In this document: positions 42,547-51,888 of the stretch, piece by piece
How positions within the stretch are numbered: the first letter of the stretch is position 1
Layout of the letters: each line of letters opens with the position of its first letter
Assembly: GCA_044238935.1 (NCBI GenBank)
Contig: JBIICI010000011.1
Location: 1-58,950, forward strand
Direction: 5' to 3'
Length of the DNA stretch: 58,950 nt
Source: JBIICI01 sp044238935
Lineage (GTDB): Bacteria > Pseudomonadota > Alphaproteobacteria > Micavibrionales > Micavibrionaceae
Notes under the pieces: model-generated
What the model saw: only the letters and a program-made list of their open reading frames with translations
Database searches by the model: none
Told to the model about the DNA's origin: nothing
Program-made: the position numbers and the translations under genes

Positions 42547-42617
42547 CGTCATGCCGTGCCCCGACACGGCATCTCGTGCTTATAGGCGAGAGATGCCGGA
42601 TCACGTCCAGCATGACG
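42547..42617. repeat. REP-like palindromic element
   Basis: An imperfect palindrome of 71 bases: outer arms CGTCATGC / GCATGACG, then GGCATCTC / GAGATGCC in the middle, with a small CGTG...CACG stem inside the left part. Elements with CGTCATGCC arms are dispersed in many alphaproteobacterial genomes. It lies between the convergent ends of typA and pgk, a usual place for such elements. It could fold as RNA or DNA. Confidence 0.75.
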
Positions 42618-42651
42618 ACGCAGAACAAGGAAACCAAGGGGGGAAAACCTA

Positions 42652-43872
42652 TTATGCGGCTTTTTGATAAGCCTGTTTCAAGGCTGCAACACCCGGTAAA
42701 TCTTTACCTTCCATCCATTCTAGGAATGCACCGCCTGCGGTAGAAATATAGGTGAAATCATTGACAACCCCCGCATTTTCAAGCGCTGAAACGGTATCAC
42801 CGCCCCCTGCAACGCTGGTGATTTTACCGGCTTTTGTAAGGGCAGCAACGGCTTGTGCCAAGCCATTTGTTCCATTATCAAAAGGTTTAACCTCAAAAAT
42901 CCCCATAGGCCCATTCCAAAGAACGGTTTTGGTATTCTGCAACAAAGCGGTTACATCGGCAATGGTTTGCGCGCCAATATCAACGGCTTCTTTATCCTCT
43001 GGCACAGCCGTAACAGGCACTGTTTCATTGGGGGCATGTGCACGAAATTCGCTAATGACAATACGATCAGAGGGCAAAATAATCTGACAATTATGCGCCT
43101 TTGCCGTTTCAATGATAGTGCGAGCCGTATCCGCCATATCTTTCTCACATAAAGATTGCCCAACGCCAATGCCGTTTGCGTATAAAAACGTGTTGGCCAT
43201 GCCACCGCCTAAAACCAAATAATCTGCTTTTTTAACCAGATTATTTAAGACACTTAATTTACTAGAAACTTTAGCACCACCAACAATGGCCATCACAGGG
43301 CGCTGTGGATTTTCCAAAGCTGCGGATAGAGCGTTTAGCTCCGCTTCCATCAATAACCCTGCCGCAGTCGGCAGATAATCCGCTAACCCACAGGTGGAGG
43401 CATGGGCGCGGTGTGCTGCAGAAAAGGCATCATTGATAAAAACATCGCCCAATTGCGCCAAAGAGGCCGTGAACGCAGGATCATTCTTTTCTTCGCCAGC
43501 ATGAAAGCGGACATTTTCCAACAGCAACACATCGCCATCTTTTAATTCAGAAACCGCATTTTGTGCCGCTGTTCCAATCGTGTGCGCACAAAATGCAACA
43601 GGACAATCCCAATGCGTTGCCAGTGCAGGCGTGATAAATTCCATTGAATAATCGGCTTTGACCTCCCCATCAGGGCGACCATAATGCGCCAATACAACAA
43701 TTTTTGCGCCTGCCTTACGCAACGCATCAATGGTTGGTTTTGCGCGATCAATACGGGTGAAATCTGTGATAACGCCGTCTTTTGCGGGCACGTTTAAATC
43801 TTCGCGCAATAAAATTATTTTGCCTTTTAACCCGATTGTGGAGTCTAGGGATTTAATGGTTTTGAATGTCAT
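42652..43872 (-). CDS. pgk: Phosphoglycerate kinase
   Basis: A 406-residue glycolytic kinase that makes ATP from 1,3-bisphosphoglycerate. Seen are LREDLNVP near residue 24, HYGRPDGEV, the VFINDAFSAAHRAHAST loop, GGAKVSSKL, and the C-terminal nucleotide-binding VAGGGDTVSAL. LNVP and HYGRP differ slightly from the commoner DxNVP and HxGRP forms, but binding positions are kept. The ATG at 43872 has GAGAGG about nine bases upstream; an earlier in-frame start would add seven residues. No other glycolytic gene adjoins it. Confidence 0.96.
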   Translation of the reverse strand: MTFKTIKSLDSTIGLKGKIILLREDLNVPAKDGVITDFTRIDRAKPTIDALRKAGAKIVVLAHYGRPDGEVKADYSMEFITPALATHWDCPVAFCAHTIGTAAQNAVSELKDGDVLLLENVRFHAGEEKNDPAFTASLAQLGDVFINDAFSAAHRAHASTCGLADYLPTAAGLLMEAELNALSAALENPQRPVMAIVGGAKVSSKLSVLNNLVKKADYLVLGGGMANTFLYANGIGVGQSLCEKDMADTARTIIETAKAHNCQIILPSDRIVISEFRAHAPNETVPVTAVPEDKEAVDIGAQTIADVTALLQNTKTVLWNGPMGIFEVKPFDNGTNGLAQAVAALTKAGKITSVAGGGDTVSALENAGVVNDFTYISTAGGAFLEWMEGKDLPGVAALKQAYQKAA

Positions 43873-43913
43873 TGAAAGCGACCTCTCTCGCAAGAATTTA
43901 TAATAAAAACAGA

Positions 43914-44858
43914 TTATTCTTTATGCATCATATCGTCAATATTTATCTGTGAATCCTCTTTAATTTTAGGGGTAATCAATTGCAAATGATCGGGGTGAAA
44001 AAGCTGAATATACGCGCCATTATACTCCTCCAAAACACCCCGAACTTGAATTATTTTCCCCACCAACATCATGGCATCGATTCCTTTTTTCTGTAAGGCT
44101 TTGCGCATTGTATAATCCAGTGACACGGTAAAATCTTTGCGCCAATCTGATCTAAAATTCAGATAGAGTTTGTTTTTAATATTGGCAACGGCCGTTACTT
44201 TGCCCTCAACAATCACAATTTGCCCCTGTTGTGCATTGGCAATGGATTCAGGATCATAGATTTTAAAAACAGCTGTTTTCCACAGCCCTGCTTGCGCTGC
44301 CCTTGCCTCTGATTCAGCTTTGTTCCATGTGGGAATTTGCATCATTTTAGGCATGACGGATAAGGGTAAGGCATAACCTTGCCTGATCATCTCCGCTTGC
44401 ATATCTGCCCCATCTGCCGCCAGAAAAGCAAAGCCCACAGGATGCCCCATACGATTTTTTTCAACCTTATCCCCTGCGGATATTGTGAATAAATATATTT
44501 TCTTGCCCTCTAGTATTTTTCGCACTGCAGCAAAATAATTTTGACTTTGATCGGCTAACCTATTTTCAGGTGGAAAATATAATCCTGATAATTGAAAAAC
44601 TGAGTCATCATCCAGCAATAAGGTTTGAAAATCGATCATTTTTTTGACATGATTTGTCTTATAATAATGCAACGGATGAAGATTTTTTTTGAGTGTTTCT
44701 AAATCTATCGCGCCCGATTCTTTTACCGTCACAGCAGAAACATTCCCAGACCCACTTAATGTTTTCATTTGCGCCATAGCAGGCTTATTGTATAAAAGAC
44801 CTAATAAGATAAAAAGGATATATAAAATGAATCGCGTATGCACAAAGGTAAAATCCAT
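43914..44858 (-). CDS. Exported thermonuclease-fold protein, catalytic residues altered
   Basis: A 314-residue protein with a signal peptide (about 1-29, ending KPAMA-QM). Residues 75-190 resemble the staphylococcal nuclease fold (VFQLSGLYFPPENR, GKKIYLF, MGHPVGFAFL, EMIRQGYALPL, EARAAQAGLW). The catalytic arginines of SNase appear replaced: Gln in FQLSG and His in MGHPV; the glutamate after PP remains. A second beta-rich domain (about 210-300, VIVEGKVTAVANIKNKLYLNF) resembles an OB fold. Nuclease activity is doubtful. The ATG at 44858 shares CATG with the divergent protease start, and no clear ribosome binding site is visible. Confidence 0.72.
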   Translation of the reverse strand: MDFTFVHTRFILYILFILLGLLYNKPAMAQMKTLSGSGNVSAVTVKESGAIDLETLKKNLHPLHYYKTNHVKKMIDFQTLLLDDDSVFQLSGLYFPPENRLADQSQNYFAAVRKILEGKKIYLFTISAGDKVEKNRMGHPVGFAFLAADGADMQAEMIRQGYALPLSVMPKMMQIPTWNKAESEARAAQAGLWKTAVFKIYDPESIANAQQGQIVIVEGKVTAVANIKNKLYLNFRSDWRKDFTVSLDYTMRKALQKKGIDAMMLVGKIIQVRGVLEEYNGAYIQLFHPDHLQLITPKIKEDSQINIDDMMHKE

Positions 44859-46302
44859 GATCAATGTTAGAGCTGTTATTTTATCAGGAATAACCGTATC
44901 CAGCCTTGCTTTATCCGCCTGTACGGTTAATCCTGCGACGGGGCAATCTCAATTTACCGCCTTTTTACCTGCAGCACAAGAGGCACAGATGGGCGCGGAA
45001 GAACACCCAAAGATTTTAGCTGAATATGGCGGCGTTATTGATGATCCTGAAATTCGCAACTATGTCACGCGCGTGGGACAAAGGCTGGCGGCAAATTCCG
45101 AACGCAACGATGTGCAATATCAATTTTTTGTATTGGATAGCGCAGTCGTCAATGCCTTTGCACTACCGGGGGGATACATCTATGTCACGCGCGGCATCCT
45201 TTCCTTAGCCAATAGCGAAGATGAATTAGCCGCCGTGTTAGGCCATGAAATTGGGCACGTCACCGCACGCCATACCGCATCCCGTGTCTCAACCGCCACC
45301 GCCATTTCATTGGGCACAGCAATCTTAGGCGCGTTGGTGCAGGATCAAACACTCAGTAACCTTGCGCAACAAGGATCAGGATTATACTTACAATCCTATT
45401 CCCGTGACCAAGAATATCAAGCCGATGAATTGGGGCTTCGTTATCTGACTTTAGCAGGGTACAACCCCCAAGCCATGCCCGCATTTTTAACCGCAATGAC
45501 CTATAATGGTCGTTATGCGAACGAAGACCGTCAACCTGAATTTTTATCAACGCATCCTGATCCTGAAAATCGTGTCAATCGCACACAATCCATTGCCGTG
45601 AATATCCCTCAATCCAATATCCCCCGCACACCAAAGGCTGATTATTTACGCCGCATTGTTGGTATGCCCTATGAATCCAGTGGACAACAAGGCTATGCCC
45701 GTGATGGATATTTTTATCATCCTGATCTGAATATTCGCATGAATGTGCCTGCCATTTTAAAAATAACAAACAACCCCGATGCCTTAATTTTTAAAGATGC
45801 GCGCAGCAAAGCCATCGCCGCCTTTGATTCCGATCAAACACGAACAGGGATCAGCATCAGCGATTATATATTAGGCGCATGGCCAAACCCCGTACAGGGA
45901 TTAAGCCATTATGATGTGCAGCAAACAACAATTGATGGTCACCCCGCCGCGATTTTAGAATTTGAGGCCGTGGTCAATAACCAACCCGTACGCATTCGCA
46001 AAATTGCGGTACAATGGGGATATGATCGCGTTTATCGATTGCAAATTATTGCCCCCCCGAATACCCCAAACACCATCATTGAAAATTTAATGACCCCCAT
46101 TATGACCTTAAAGGGATATAATGCGGCCTCTATGCCCCGCCCCTATATGATGGGGATCATCACCGCGCAATCCCAAAGCGTGAGAGAGGCCTGCGCCAAT
46201 ATGCCTTTTGGTATCGATAATGAAACACGTTTTCGCAGCCTAAACGCCCTCGCCCCTGATGAGGTTTTACGGGTCGGTGAAACCTATAAAATCGTGCGTT
46301 AA
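44857..46302 (+). CDS. M48-family periplasmic metalloprotease, lipoprotein
   Basis: A 482-residue protein. The signal ends with a lipobox (SSLALSAC), so it is probably a lipoprotein. The zinc site is HEIGH at 130-134 with the third ligand Glu191 in YQADELGLRYL, as in BepA/LoiP-type M48 proteases that act on outer-membrane proteins and assembly intermediates. The C-terminal half (about 255-482) is a second domain found in alphaproteobacterial members, with GISISDYILG and VRIRKIAVQWGYDRVYRLQI. I chose the ATG at 44857, which has AAAGGT nine bases upstream and starts the lipoprotein signal; an ATG at 44827 is possible. It ends four bases inside the convergent HAD gene. Confidence 0.9.
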   Translation: MINVRAVILSGITVSSLALSACTVNPATGQSQFTAFLPAAQEAQMGAEEHPKILAEYGGVIDDPEIRNYVTRVGQRLAANSERNDVQYQFFVLDSAVVNAFALPGGYIYVTRGILSLANSEDELAAVLGHEIGHVTARHTASRVSTATAISLGTAILGALVQDQTLSNLAQQGSGLYLQSYSRDQEYQADELGLRYLTLAGYNPQAMPAFLTAMTYNGRYANEDRQPEFLSTHPDPENRVNRTQSIAVNIPQSNIPRTPKADYLRRIVGMPYESSGQQGYARDGYFYHPDLNIRMNVPAILKITNNPDALIFKDARSKAIAAFDSDQTRTGISISDYILGAWPNPVQGLSHYDVQQTTIDGHPAAILEFEAVVNNQPVRIRKIAVQWGYDRVYRLQIIAPPNTPNTIIENLMTPIMTLKGYNAASMPRPYMMGIITAQSQSVREACANMPFGIDNETRFRSLNALAPDEVLRVGETYKIVR

Positions 46303-47228
46303 AACTCTTTATTCTTATGCTTGCGATCTGGTAACGGATTGCCCCAACGGAAGCTGGGGGCAAGGTAGGTTGGTTTGACATTATTGTGCAATGCACATAA
46401 AACATTCAACGCCTTATTAATTTCCACAGGTTCATGGATGTTTAAAAATGATTTGGCGTGAATGCCGCATTTGACCAATAAACTGTCAATTTCGGCATTA
46501 TGCGCGCCCAAAATATCATGCGCCATTGTATCACCAACCATCACAATTTGACCGGGAAAAATATCCCATGATTGCATTTTGCGCAGGCAATAATCAAAAA
46601 TAGGCTTATGCGGTTTGCCGATATATTCGACAACACCACCAAATTCTTGAAATCTTTTGGCAATCAATCCGGGACCCATAACATAATTATCACCCAACAA
46701 AGCATCACTATCAGGATTGGCACAAATCGCCTTAAGGCGCATGCGCGCGCCTTCGCGTAAGATTGGATCATAATCGCGTTCCATCGTTTTTTCAGGTGCA
46801 TCTGATCCGCTGATTAACAGGAATGTGGCGTTTTTAATATCATCAACCAATTCAATATCCAGCCCGTCAACAATGGACTTATCCCCCCCGCGTGAGATCA
46901 GAAAGCATTTTTGACCTAATCCTTTAAAGATTGAATCATCTTGCTTTTTCAAACCATTACGCGTGAGCTCCCCTGAGGTTACAATTTCATCATATAAATC
47001 AGGCGTGATACCCAAATCTGTCATGCGGTCAATATTGTTAATCGCACGTTTTCCTGAATTGGATAGAATGATAATTTTCTTTTTACGTTTTCTTAGCTGA
47101 TCCAGCGCTTGCAAAACACCCGGATAAACCTTAAACCCATCATGTAAAACGCCCCATTGGTCAATAATAAAACCCGAATATGCATCAGAAATATCTGAGA
47201 TGCCTGAGCAGAATTTTGTCTTTGTCAT
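46299..47228 (-). CDS. HAD-superfamily hydrolase, class IIA (TIGR01459-like)
   Basis: A 309-residue phosphatase-like protein. The nucleophile region is FIIDQWGVLHDG (Asp23), with the Thr/Ser position as ILSNSGKR, and the C-terminal metal site as VMVGDTMAHDILGAH. The cap has the GSDAPEKT and GKPHKPIFDY segments of class IIA members such as NagD. The alphaproteobacterial subfamily of this length is well conserved, but its substrate is not known to me. It overlaps the protease gene tail by four bases, convergently. Confidence 0.88.
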   Translation of the reverse strand: MTKTKFCSGISDISDAYSGFIIDQWGVLHDGFKVYPGVLQALDQLRKRKKKIIILSNSGKRAINNIDRMTDLGITPDLYDEIVTSGELTRNGLKKQDDSIFKGLGQKCFLISRGGDKSIVDGLDIELVDDIKNATFLLISGSDAPEKTMERDYDPILREGARMRLKAICANPDSDALLGDNYVMGPGLIAKRFQEFGGVVEYIGKPHKPIFDYCLRKMQSWDIFPGQIVMVGDTMAHDILGAHNAEIDSLLVKCGIHAKSFLNIHEPVEINKALNVLCALHNNVKPTYLAPSFRWGNPLPDRKHKNKEF

Positions 47229-47301
47229 GGTTTACACCATCCTTTTTAAAATATGTCCTTTTCTTATCTAACCTTAAAATTCTAAAAAAAATGATAATGG
47301 A

Positions 47302-48768
47302 TCAGGTTTTTTGTATATAACGATCAAAATAGTCATTTTTAAGACGTTTGACCTCAGGCGCTAAGAAATATAATCCAATCACATTGGGGATGGCCATGAT
47401 AAAAAACATACTATCCGTAAAGCGTACCACATTGCTTAAGTTTGCCGATGTCCCCACAAAAATCAAGGCACAATAAAAGACTTTAAATAATAACTGCACC
47501 CAATCCTTATCCCCGACCAAGAAATTCAAGGATTTCAAACCATAATAAAACCATGTGATCATGGTTGAATAGGCAAACAGAAACACCACCAAGGCCAGCA
47601 CATAGCGCGATCCTGTAATCGTTGTTTCAAAAGCGGCGGAGGTCAACGCCACCCCTTTCAGTGCAGCCGTGGCACTTTCGGGATCATGGGTGACTTTGGT
47701 AATCGTAATCACAAGGGCGGTCATCATACATATAATCACCGTATCCGCCACAGGCTCTAACATCGCCACCAAGCCTTGCTGGATTGGATGCGAGACTTTG
47801 GCGGTGGAATGCGCAATTGGAGCTGATCCCAGCCCTGCTTCATTGGAAAAGGATGCGCGCTGAATCCCCACCAACATTGTTCCCACAAATGCGCCAAAGC
47901 CTGCCTTTAAATCCACGGCATCGCGTACAATCCACGCCAGTGCGCTTGGCAATTCTGTGATCCGTAAGGCAATCACACTTAAGCCAAGAACCATATAAAG
48001 CAGCGTCATAAACGGCACTAATTTTGAGGTCACCGCCGCGATTTCTTCAATGCCACCTAAAATCACTAAGCCCACTAACACGGCCAAAAATAATCCAAAA
48101 ACCCACGCATGCTGTCCTAAAAACCCCTCTGCACCGCCCATCACGATCACGGCTTGGGAATAGGCTTGGTTGGCTTGGAACATATTGCCGCCGCCAATCG
48201 CGCCCCCAATACAACAAAAACAAAATAAGACGGATAAAAATTTCCCCAAACGCGGGCGATGAATATCGGATAATCCCATCCGCAAATAATACATGGGCCC
48301 CCCTGCAATATCCTTGGTATGAATGGCCTCATGCTGGCGGTATCGAATGCTTAACGTGGCCTCAGCGAATTTGACCGCCATGCCCAAAAACCCCATCATC
48401 GCCATCCAAAATGACGCGCCAACACCACCCAAAGAAATTGCCACTGCCACCCCTGCAATATTGCCCAACCCCACTGTGCCGGATAGGGATGTTGCCAAGG
48501 CTTGAAAACTGGTGATTTGACCATCACTGGCATGATCCGTCACATCCTTACGGTTTTTCCACAAAGTCGATAAAACATACGGGATTTTTGCAAAAGTCAC
48601 AAAATTTAGATAGACCGTGAAAAAGACAGCCGCGCTCAAGAGCCATAGCAAAATCAAAGATAATTGCACCGATCCATCCGCCGTTAGGGGGATTGAAAAA
48701 AACACAACAGATTCCAAAACATCCGCTACAGGGGCAAAAACACGATCAATGGCACTATCAAAAGACAT
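47302..48768 (-). CDS. Alanine or glycine:cation symporter (AGCS family)
   Basis: A 488-residue membrane protein with about ten or eleven helices that imports alanine or glycine with Na+. The family signature is present: LATSLSGTVGLGNIAGVAVAI-type segment near 90-110, followed by GAFWM-like SFWMAMMGFLGMAVKFAE, GGPMYYLRMG, and RASFSNEAGLGSAPIAH. Length is standard. It is transcribed alone and lies 73 bases upstream of the HAD gene on the same strand. Confidence 0.95.
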   Translation of the reverse strand: MSFDSAIDRVFAPVADVLESVVFFSIPLTADGSVQLSLILLWLLSAAVFFTVYLNFVTFAKIPYVLSTLWKNRKDVTDHASDGQITSFQALATSLSGTVGLGNIAGVAVAISLGGVGASFWMAMMGFLGMAVKFAEATLSIRYRQHEAIHTKDIAGGPMYYLRMGLSDIHRPRLGKFLSVLFCFCCIGGAIGGGNMFQANQAYSQAVIVMGGAEGFLGQHAWVFGLFLAVLVGLVILGGIEEIAAVTSKLVPFMTLLYMVLGLSVIALRITELPSALAWIVRDAVDLKAGFGAFVGTMLVGIQRASFSNEAGLGSAPIAHSTAKVSHPIQQGLVAMLEPVADTVIICMMTALVITITKVTHDPESATAALKGVALTSAAFETTITGSRYVLALVVFLFAYSTMITWFYYGLKSLNFLVGDKDWVQLLFKVFYCALIFVGTSANLSNVVRFTDSMFFIMAIPNVIGLYFLAPEVKRLKNDYFDRYIQKT

Positions 48769-48844
48769 AAGAACACTTTACAAATTATTGAAAAAACAAT
48801 TATTTATAAAGTGTTTCAAAATATCCGTCAAGAGTACGACAAAA

Positions 48845-49348
48845 TTAGCGTTGATATGACACATTCACACCGTTGCAAAATGGGTGGGATACGGGAGCTG
48901 TTGTAAAAAATGTTTGCGCCCATGACCGCACCTGCTGACGATCCATCGCCGCAGCGGTTGAGATACGGCTCATATATTGTTTACAAAAATGATCAGGGCG
49001 CATTTTGGCAACATCGTTGGAAATACGATTGGCAACATCAGTGCGCAATTTATTAATTTTCTGATCAGGGGCAGGATCACCACTCCGTTTATAAAAATCA
49101 ATCAAGATTTGTTCATAACGGCTGATTAAATCTTTGTGGCGTTTGGTGAAATCTGTATATTGCTGATACATGCCCTGCCCATTGGCGGACATATGGGCGC
49201 AATTTAATCCAATGACCATCAATTCACTATGAATCCGAATCCCCTGCTCGGCTTCGGCCTCGATTAAATTATAACAAGCCTCCGCACGCGCCGCATGGGA
49301 AAATCCCGTGATTAAGAAGAACAATAAAAGCAATATGTAATTTTTCAT
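48845..49348 (-). CDS. Small exported Cys-containing protein of unknown function
   Basis: A 167-residue protein with a signal peptide (KNYILLLLFFLITGF to about residue 21, ending ARAEA). The mature part is helical with four cysteines (ACYNL, LNCAHM, HFCKQY, PFCNGV), probably two disulfides. No family is recognised. The ATG at 49348 gives a normal signal; an upstream start would add 15 residues. It is transcribed leftward, divergent from miaB. Confidence 0.65.
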   Translation of the reverse strand: MKNYILLLLFFLITGFSHAARAEACYNLIEAEAEQGIRIHSELMVIGLNCAHMSANGQGMYQQYTDFTKRHKDLISRYEQILIDFYKRSGDPAPDQKINKLRTDVANRISNDVAKMRPDHFCKQYMSRISTAAAMDRQQVRSWAQTFFTTAPVSHPFCNGVNVSYQR

Positions 49349-49512
49349 AGATAGAATCGACAATCTCTTAAAATTTATAAAATAACGCTGCAATGATAAT
49401 CATATAATCAAACCTGATTGCAAGTCCGTATTTAAAATTTTCTTGAAATTTTGGTGATTATAGGGCTTTATAGGGCAAAATAAACCTCACCCCCAAAAGC
49501 GCGTATTTTATT

Positions 49513-50871
49513 ATGACTGAAAATTCAAAAAAACTCTATATCAAAACATGGGGCTGTCAGATGAATGTCTATGATAGCCGCCGCATGGTGGATGTTTTGG
49601 CACCGCTGGGATACAAAGAAGTGCAAGAGCCTGAGGGGGCGGATATGGTGATTTTGAACACCTGCCATATTCGCGAAAAAGCCACGGATAAAGTCTTTTC
49701 TGAATTGGGGCGTTTGAAATTACTGCGCGATAAAAAAGCGGCAGCGGGCGATGGCAAAATGTTGATGGCCGTGGCAGGCTGCGTGGCGCAAGCCGAGGGC
49801 GATTTTATTCATGAGCGTGCGCCCTATATTGACATGATCTTTGGCCCCCAAACCTACCATAATCTGCCTGAAATGGTGGCAGAAGCCACGGGGCAATTAC
49901 ACGGCAAACGCGTTGTGCATACCGAGTTCCCCGTAGAATCCAAATTTGACTCCCTGCCTGAAGAAAGCCAACCCCAAGGCGCAACGGCGTTTTTATCGAT
50001 CCAAGAAGGCTGTGATAAATTCTGCACATTCTGCGTTGTCCCCTATACGCGCGGCGCAGAATATTCGCGGACTGTTGAGGATATTATTGAGGAAGCCAAA
50101 CGCATTGCGGATCAAGGATCAGTCGAAATCTCCTTACTGGGGCAAAATGTCAATGCCTATCACGGGCAGTATCGTGACGGTCGCGCTTGTGATTTGGCGG
50201 ATTTAATCGCCCATGTTGCAGAAATTGAGGGGATCAAGCGCATACGATATACGACTTCTCACCCGCGCGACATGGATGATCGCTTGATTGCAGCCCACGG
50301 ATCAATTGAAAAATTGATGCCGTTTTTGCACCTGCCTGTCCAAAGCGGATCAGATACGATTTTAAAAACCATGAACCGCAAACATACATCGGATCGTTAC
50401 CGTGAAATTGTTGCGAATTTACGCAAAGTCCGCCCTGACATTGAATTTTCATCGGACTTTATCGTGGGCTTTCCCGGTGAGACAGATCAAGATTTTAATG
50501 ACACGATGCAGTTGATTCAAGACGTGCATTTTGCCTCCGCCTTCTCCTTTAAATACAGCCCCCGCCCCGGAACCCCTGCGGCAAATATGTTGACGAATCT
50601 CGTGCGTGAAGAGGTCAAATCCGAACGCCTAAGCCTGCTGCAAGCCTTAGTGACGGAACAACATATCCGCACCAACCAAAAATCAGTCGGCAAAATCATG
50701 CCCGTCTTATTGGATTGGAAAGGCCGCGAAGACAACCAACTGCACGGCCGCACGCCCTATAACCAACCTGTCTATATCAAAGGCAATGAGCGTTTGATCG
50801 GGCATATTGTAGATGTGGAGATTACGCATGGGGCGTATAATGCGCTGCAAGGGGATATTGTGTTGACATAA
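49513..50871 (+). CDS. miaB: tRNA-2-methylthio-N6-dimethylallyladenosine synthase MiaB
   Basis: A 452-residue radical-SAM methylthiotransferase that modifies A37 of tRNAs reading UNN codons. The N-terminal UPF0004 domain supplies three cysteines for one 4Fe-4S cluster (C15 in WGCQMN, NTCHIRE, AGCVAQ). The radical-SAM motif is CDKFCTFC (near residue 164), and a TRAM domain ends the protein. It opens the conserved miaB-phoH-ybeY-corC-lnt row, here interrupted by a zeta-toxin-like gene. Confidence 0.97.
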   Translation: MTENSKKLYIKTWGCQMNVYDSRRMVDVLAPLGYKEVQEPEGADMVILNTCHIREKATDKVFSELGRLKLLRDKKAAAGDGKMLMAVAGCVAQAEGDFIHERAPYIDMIFGPQTYHNLPEMVAEATGQLHGKRVVHTEFPVESKFDSLPEESQPQGATAFLSIQEGCDKFCTFCVVPYTRGAEYSRTVEDIIEEAKRIADQGSVEISLLGQNVNAYHGQYRDGRACDLADLIAHVAEIEGIKRIRYTTSHPRDMDDRLIAAHGSIEKLMPFLHLPVQSGSDTILKTMNRKHTSDRYREIVANLRKVRPDIEFSSDFIVGFPGETDQDFNDTMQLIQDVHFASAFSFKYSPRPGTPAANMLTNLVREEVKSERLSLLQALVTEQHIRTNQKSVGKIMPVLLDWKGREDNQLHGRTPYNQPVYIKGNERLIGHIVDVEITHGAYNALQGDIVLT

Positions 50872-50929
50872 CATTTCTGTTAATACTATTTTCAGCTTAC
50901 AATAATTTAAAAAAGAGAGAACATAAAAT

Positions 50930-51769
50930 ATGACCGACTATATCATGCCATTAGAAGGCAAGGACACTGAGTTAACACTTTCTGCCGAGGAATTAGATCG
51001 ATTGTCCAATCTTCCTTTTAAAGATAAAAAATTGAAACAAGCCTATGTTCTTTCGGGTGCACCAGGAGCAGGGAAAACAAAAATTGCATCAGAGGCTTTA
51101 TCTTCTTTCGCTTCTAATAACGAGGTTGTTATTCCAATTTGCTACGACGAAAATGGTGCCTTATTTAGTATTCCTGCTTTTCAAGAAGAGATGAAAAAAG
51201 CCATGGAAACAGGTGACTATGAGGAATGTCTAAAAATCAGAGATAAATATCGCAATGACTCACAAAGAATCCGCGCGTTGACATTTAACAAAGCCGTCAC
51301 GGACGGTTATAATGTGTTTATTGATACAACGGCATCCAGCGTTGGGGCGATAAAGATGATCAATACATTAAAGAGAGAAGGCTATCTGGTCAATGTATGG
51401 AGTGCCTATGCGCCAGCTGATATATCAAAGCAGCGTGTTGTAAGCAGGCTATCTAAACCTATTCATTTCCAAGACGAATTCGTAGGCAAACGTTATCCCT
51501 CTCTTGCGATGATGAACGCTTTAAAAGATGCTGCGGATGTATATACCCTACATTATAATCCAAATAATATAGAAGAACCAAAAGATGCCTATGTCCTATA
51601 TAAAGCCAGTAATTCTTCGCCTGAGTCAGAATATAAAAATCAAGAGGTTTTATTACAAATTCTGAATGATATAGATTGTGAATACCAAGCTGATTTTTAC
51701 CCTAACACAGAAGAAAGTAAGAAACAGCTTGTGAAATTCAAGAACTTTGTTCAAAGCTTGGCTCGATAA
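50930..51769 (+). CDS. Zeta-toxin-like P-loop kinase
   Basis: A 279-residue protein with a P-loop (SGAPGAGKT, residues 43-51), a DTTAS strand (FIDTTASSVGAI) and an Arg-rich RVVSRLSKPIHF segment, the plan of zeta-toxin/UDP-GlcNAc kinase-like proteins. Zeta toxins phosphorylate UDP-N-acetylglucosamine and block wall synthesis; other members phosphorylate other targets. No antitoxin-sized gene is adjacent. It interrupts the usual miaB-phoH adjacency: 58 bases after miaB and 119 bases before phoH, which has its own promoter. This suggests an acquired gene. Orphan toxin, secreted effector and metabolic kinase all remain open. Confidence 0.7.
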   Translation: MTDYIMPLEGKDTELTLSAEELDRLSNLPFKDKKLKQAYVLSGAPGAGKTKIASEALSSFASNNEVVIPICYDENGALFSIPAFQEEMKKAMETGDYEECLKIRDKYRNDSQRIRALTFNKAVTDGYNVFIDTTASSVGAIKMINTLKREGYLVNVWSAYAPADISKQRVVSRLSKPIHFQDEFVGKRYPSLAMMNALKDAADVYTLHYNPNNIEEPKDAYVLYKASNSSPESEYKNQEVLLQILNDIDCEYQADFYPNTEESKKQLVKFKNFVQSLAR

Positions 51770-51825
51770 TTCCATTCGCTTTATCCTCAACGCTGCACAG
51801 CACCATCATTCCACACGAAAGGGTT

Positions 51826-51853
51826 TTGCAGTGGGGTTAAAATATGCTATCAT
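51826..51853 (+). promoter_or_regulatory. Putative promoter of phoH
   Basis: TTGCAG (51826-51831) and TATCAT (51848-51853) are separated by 16 bases, with an extended -10 TG two bases before it. It would let phoH-ybeY-corC-lnt be transcribed independently of miaB and the inserted kinase gene. Confidence 0.45.
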
Positions 51854-51888
51854 AAGAAGATGCTTCTCTTTTTTATGATCGGAGTTCT

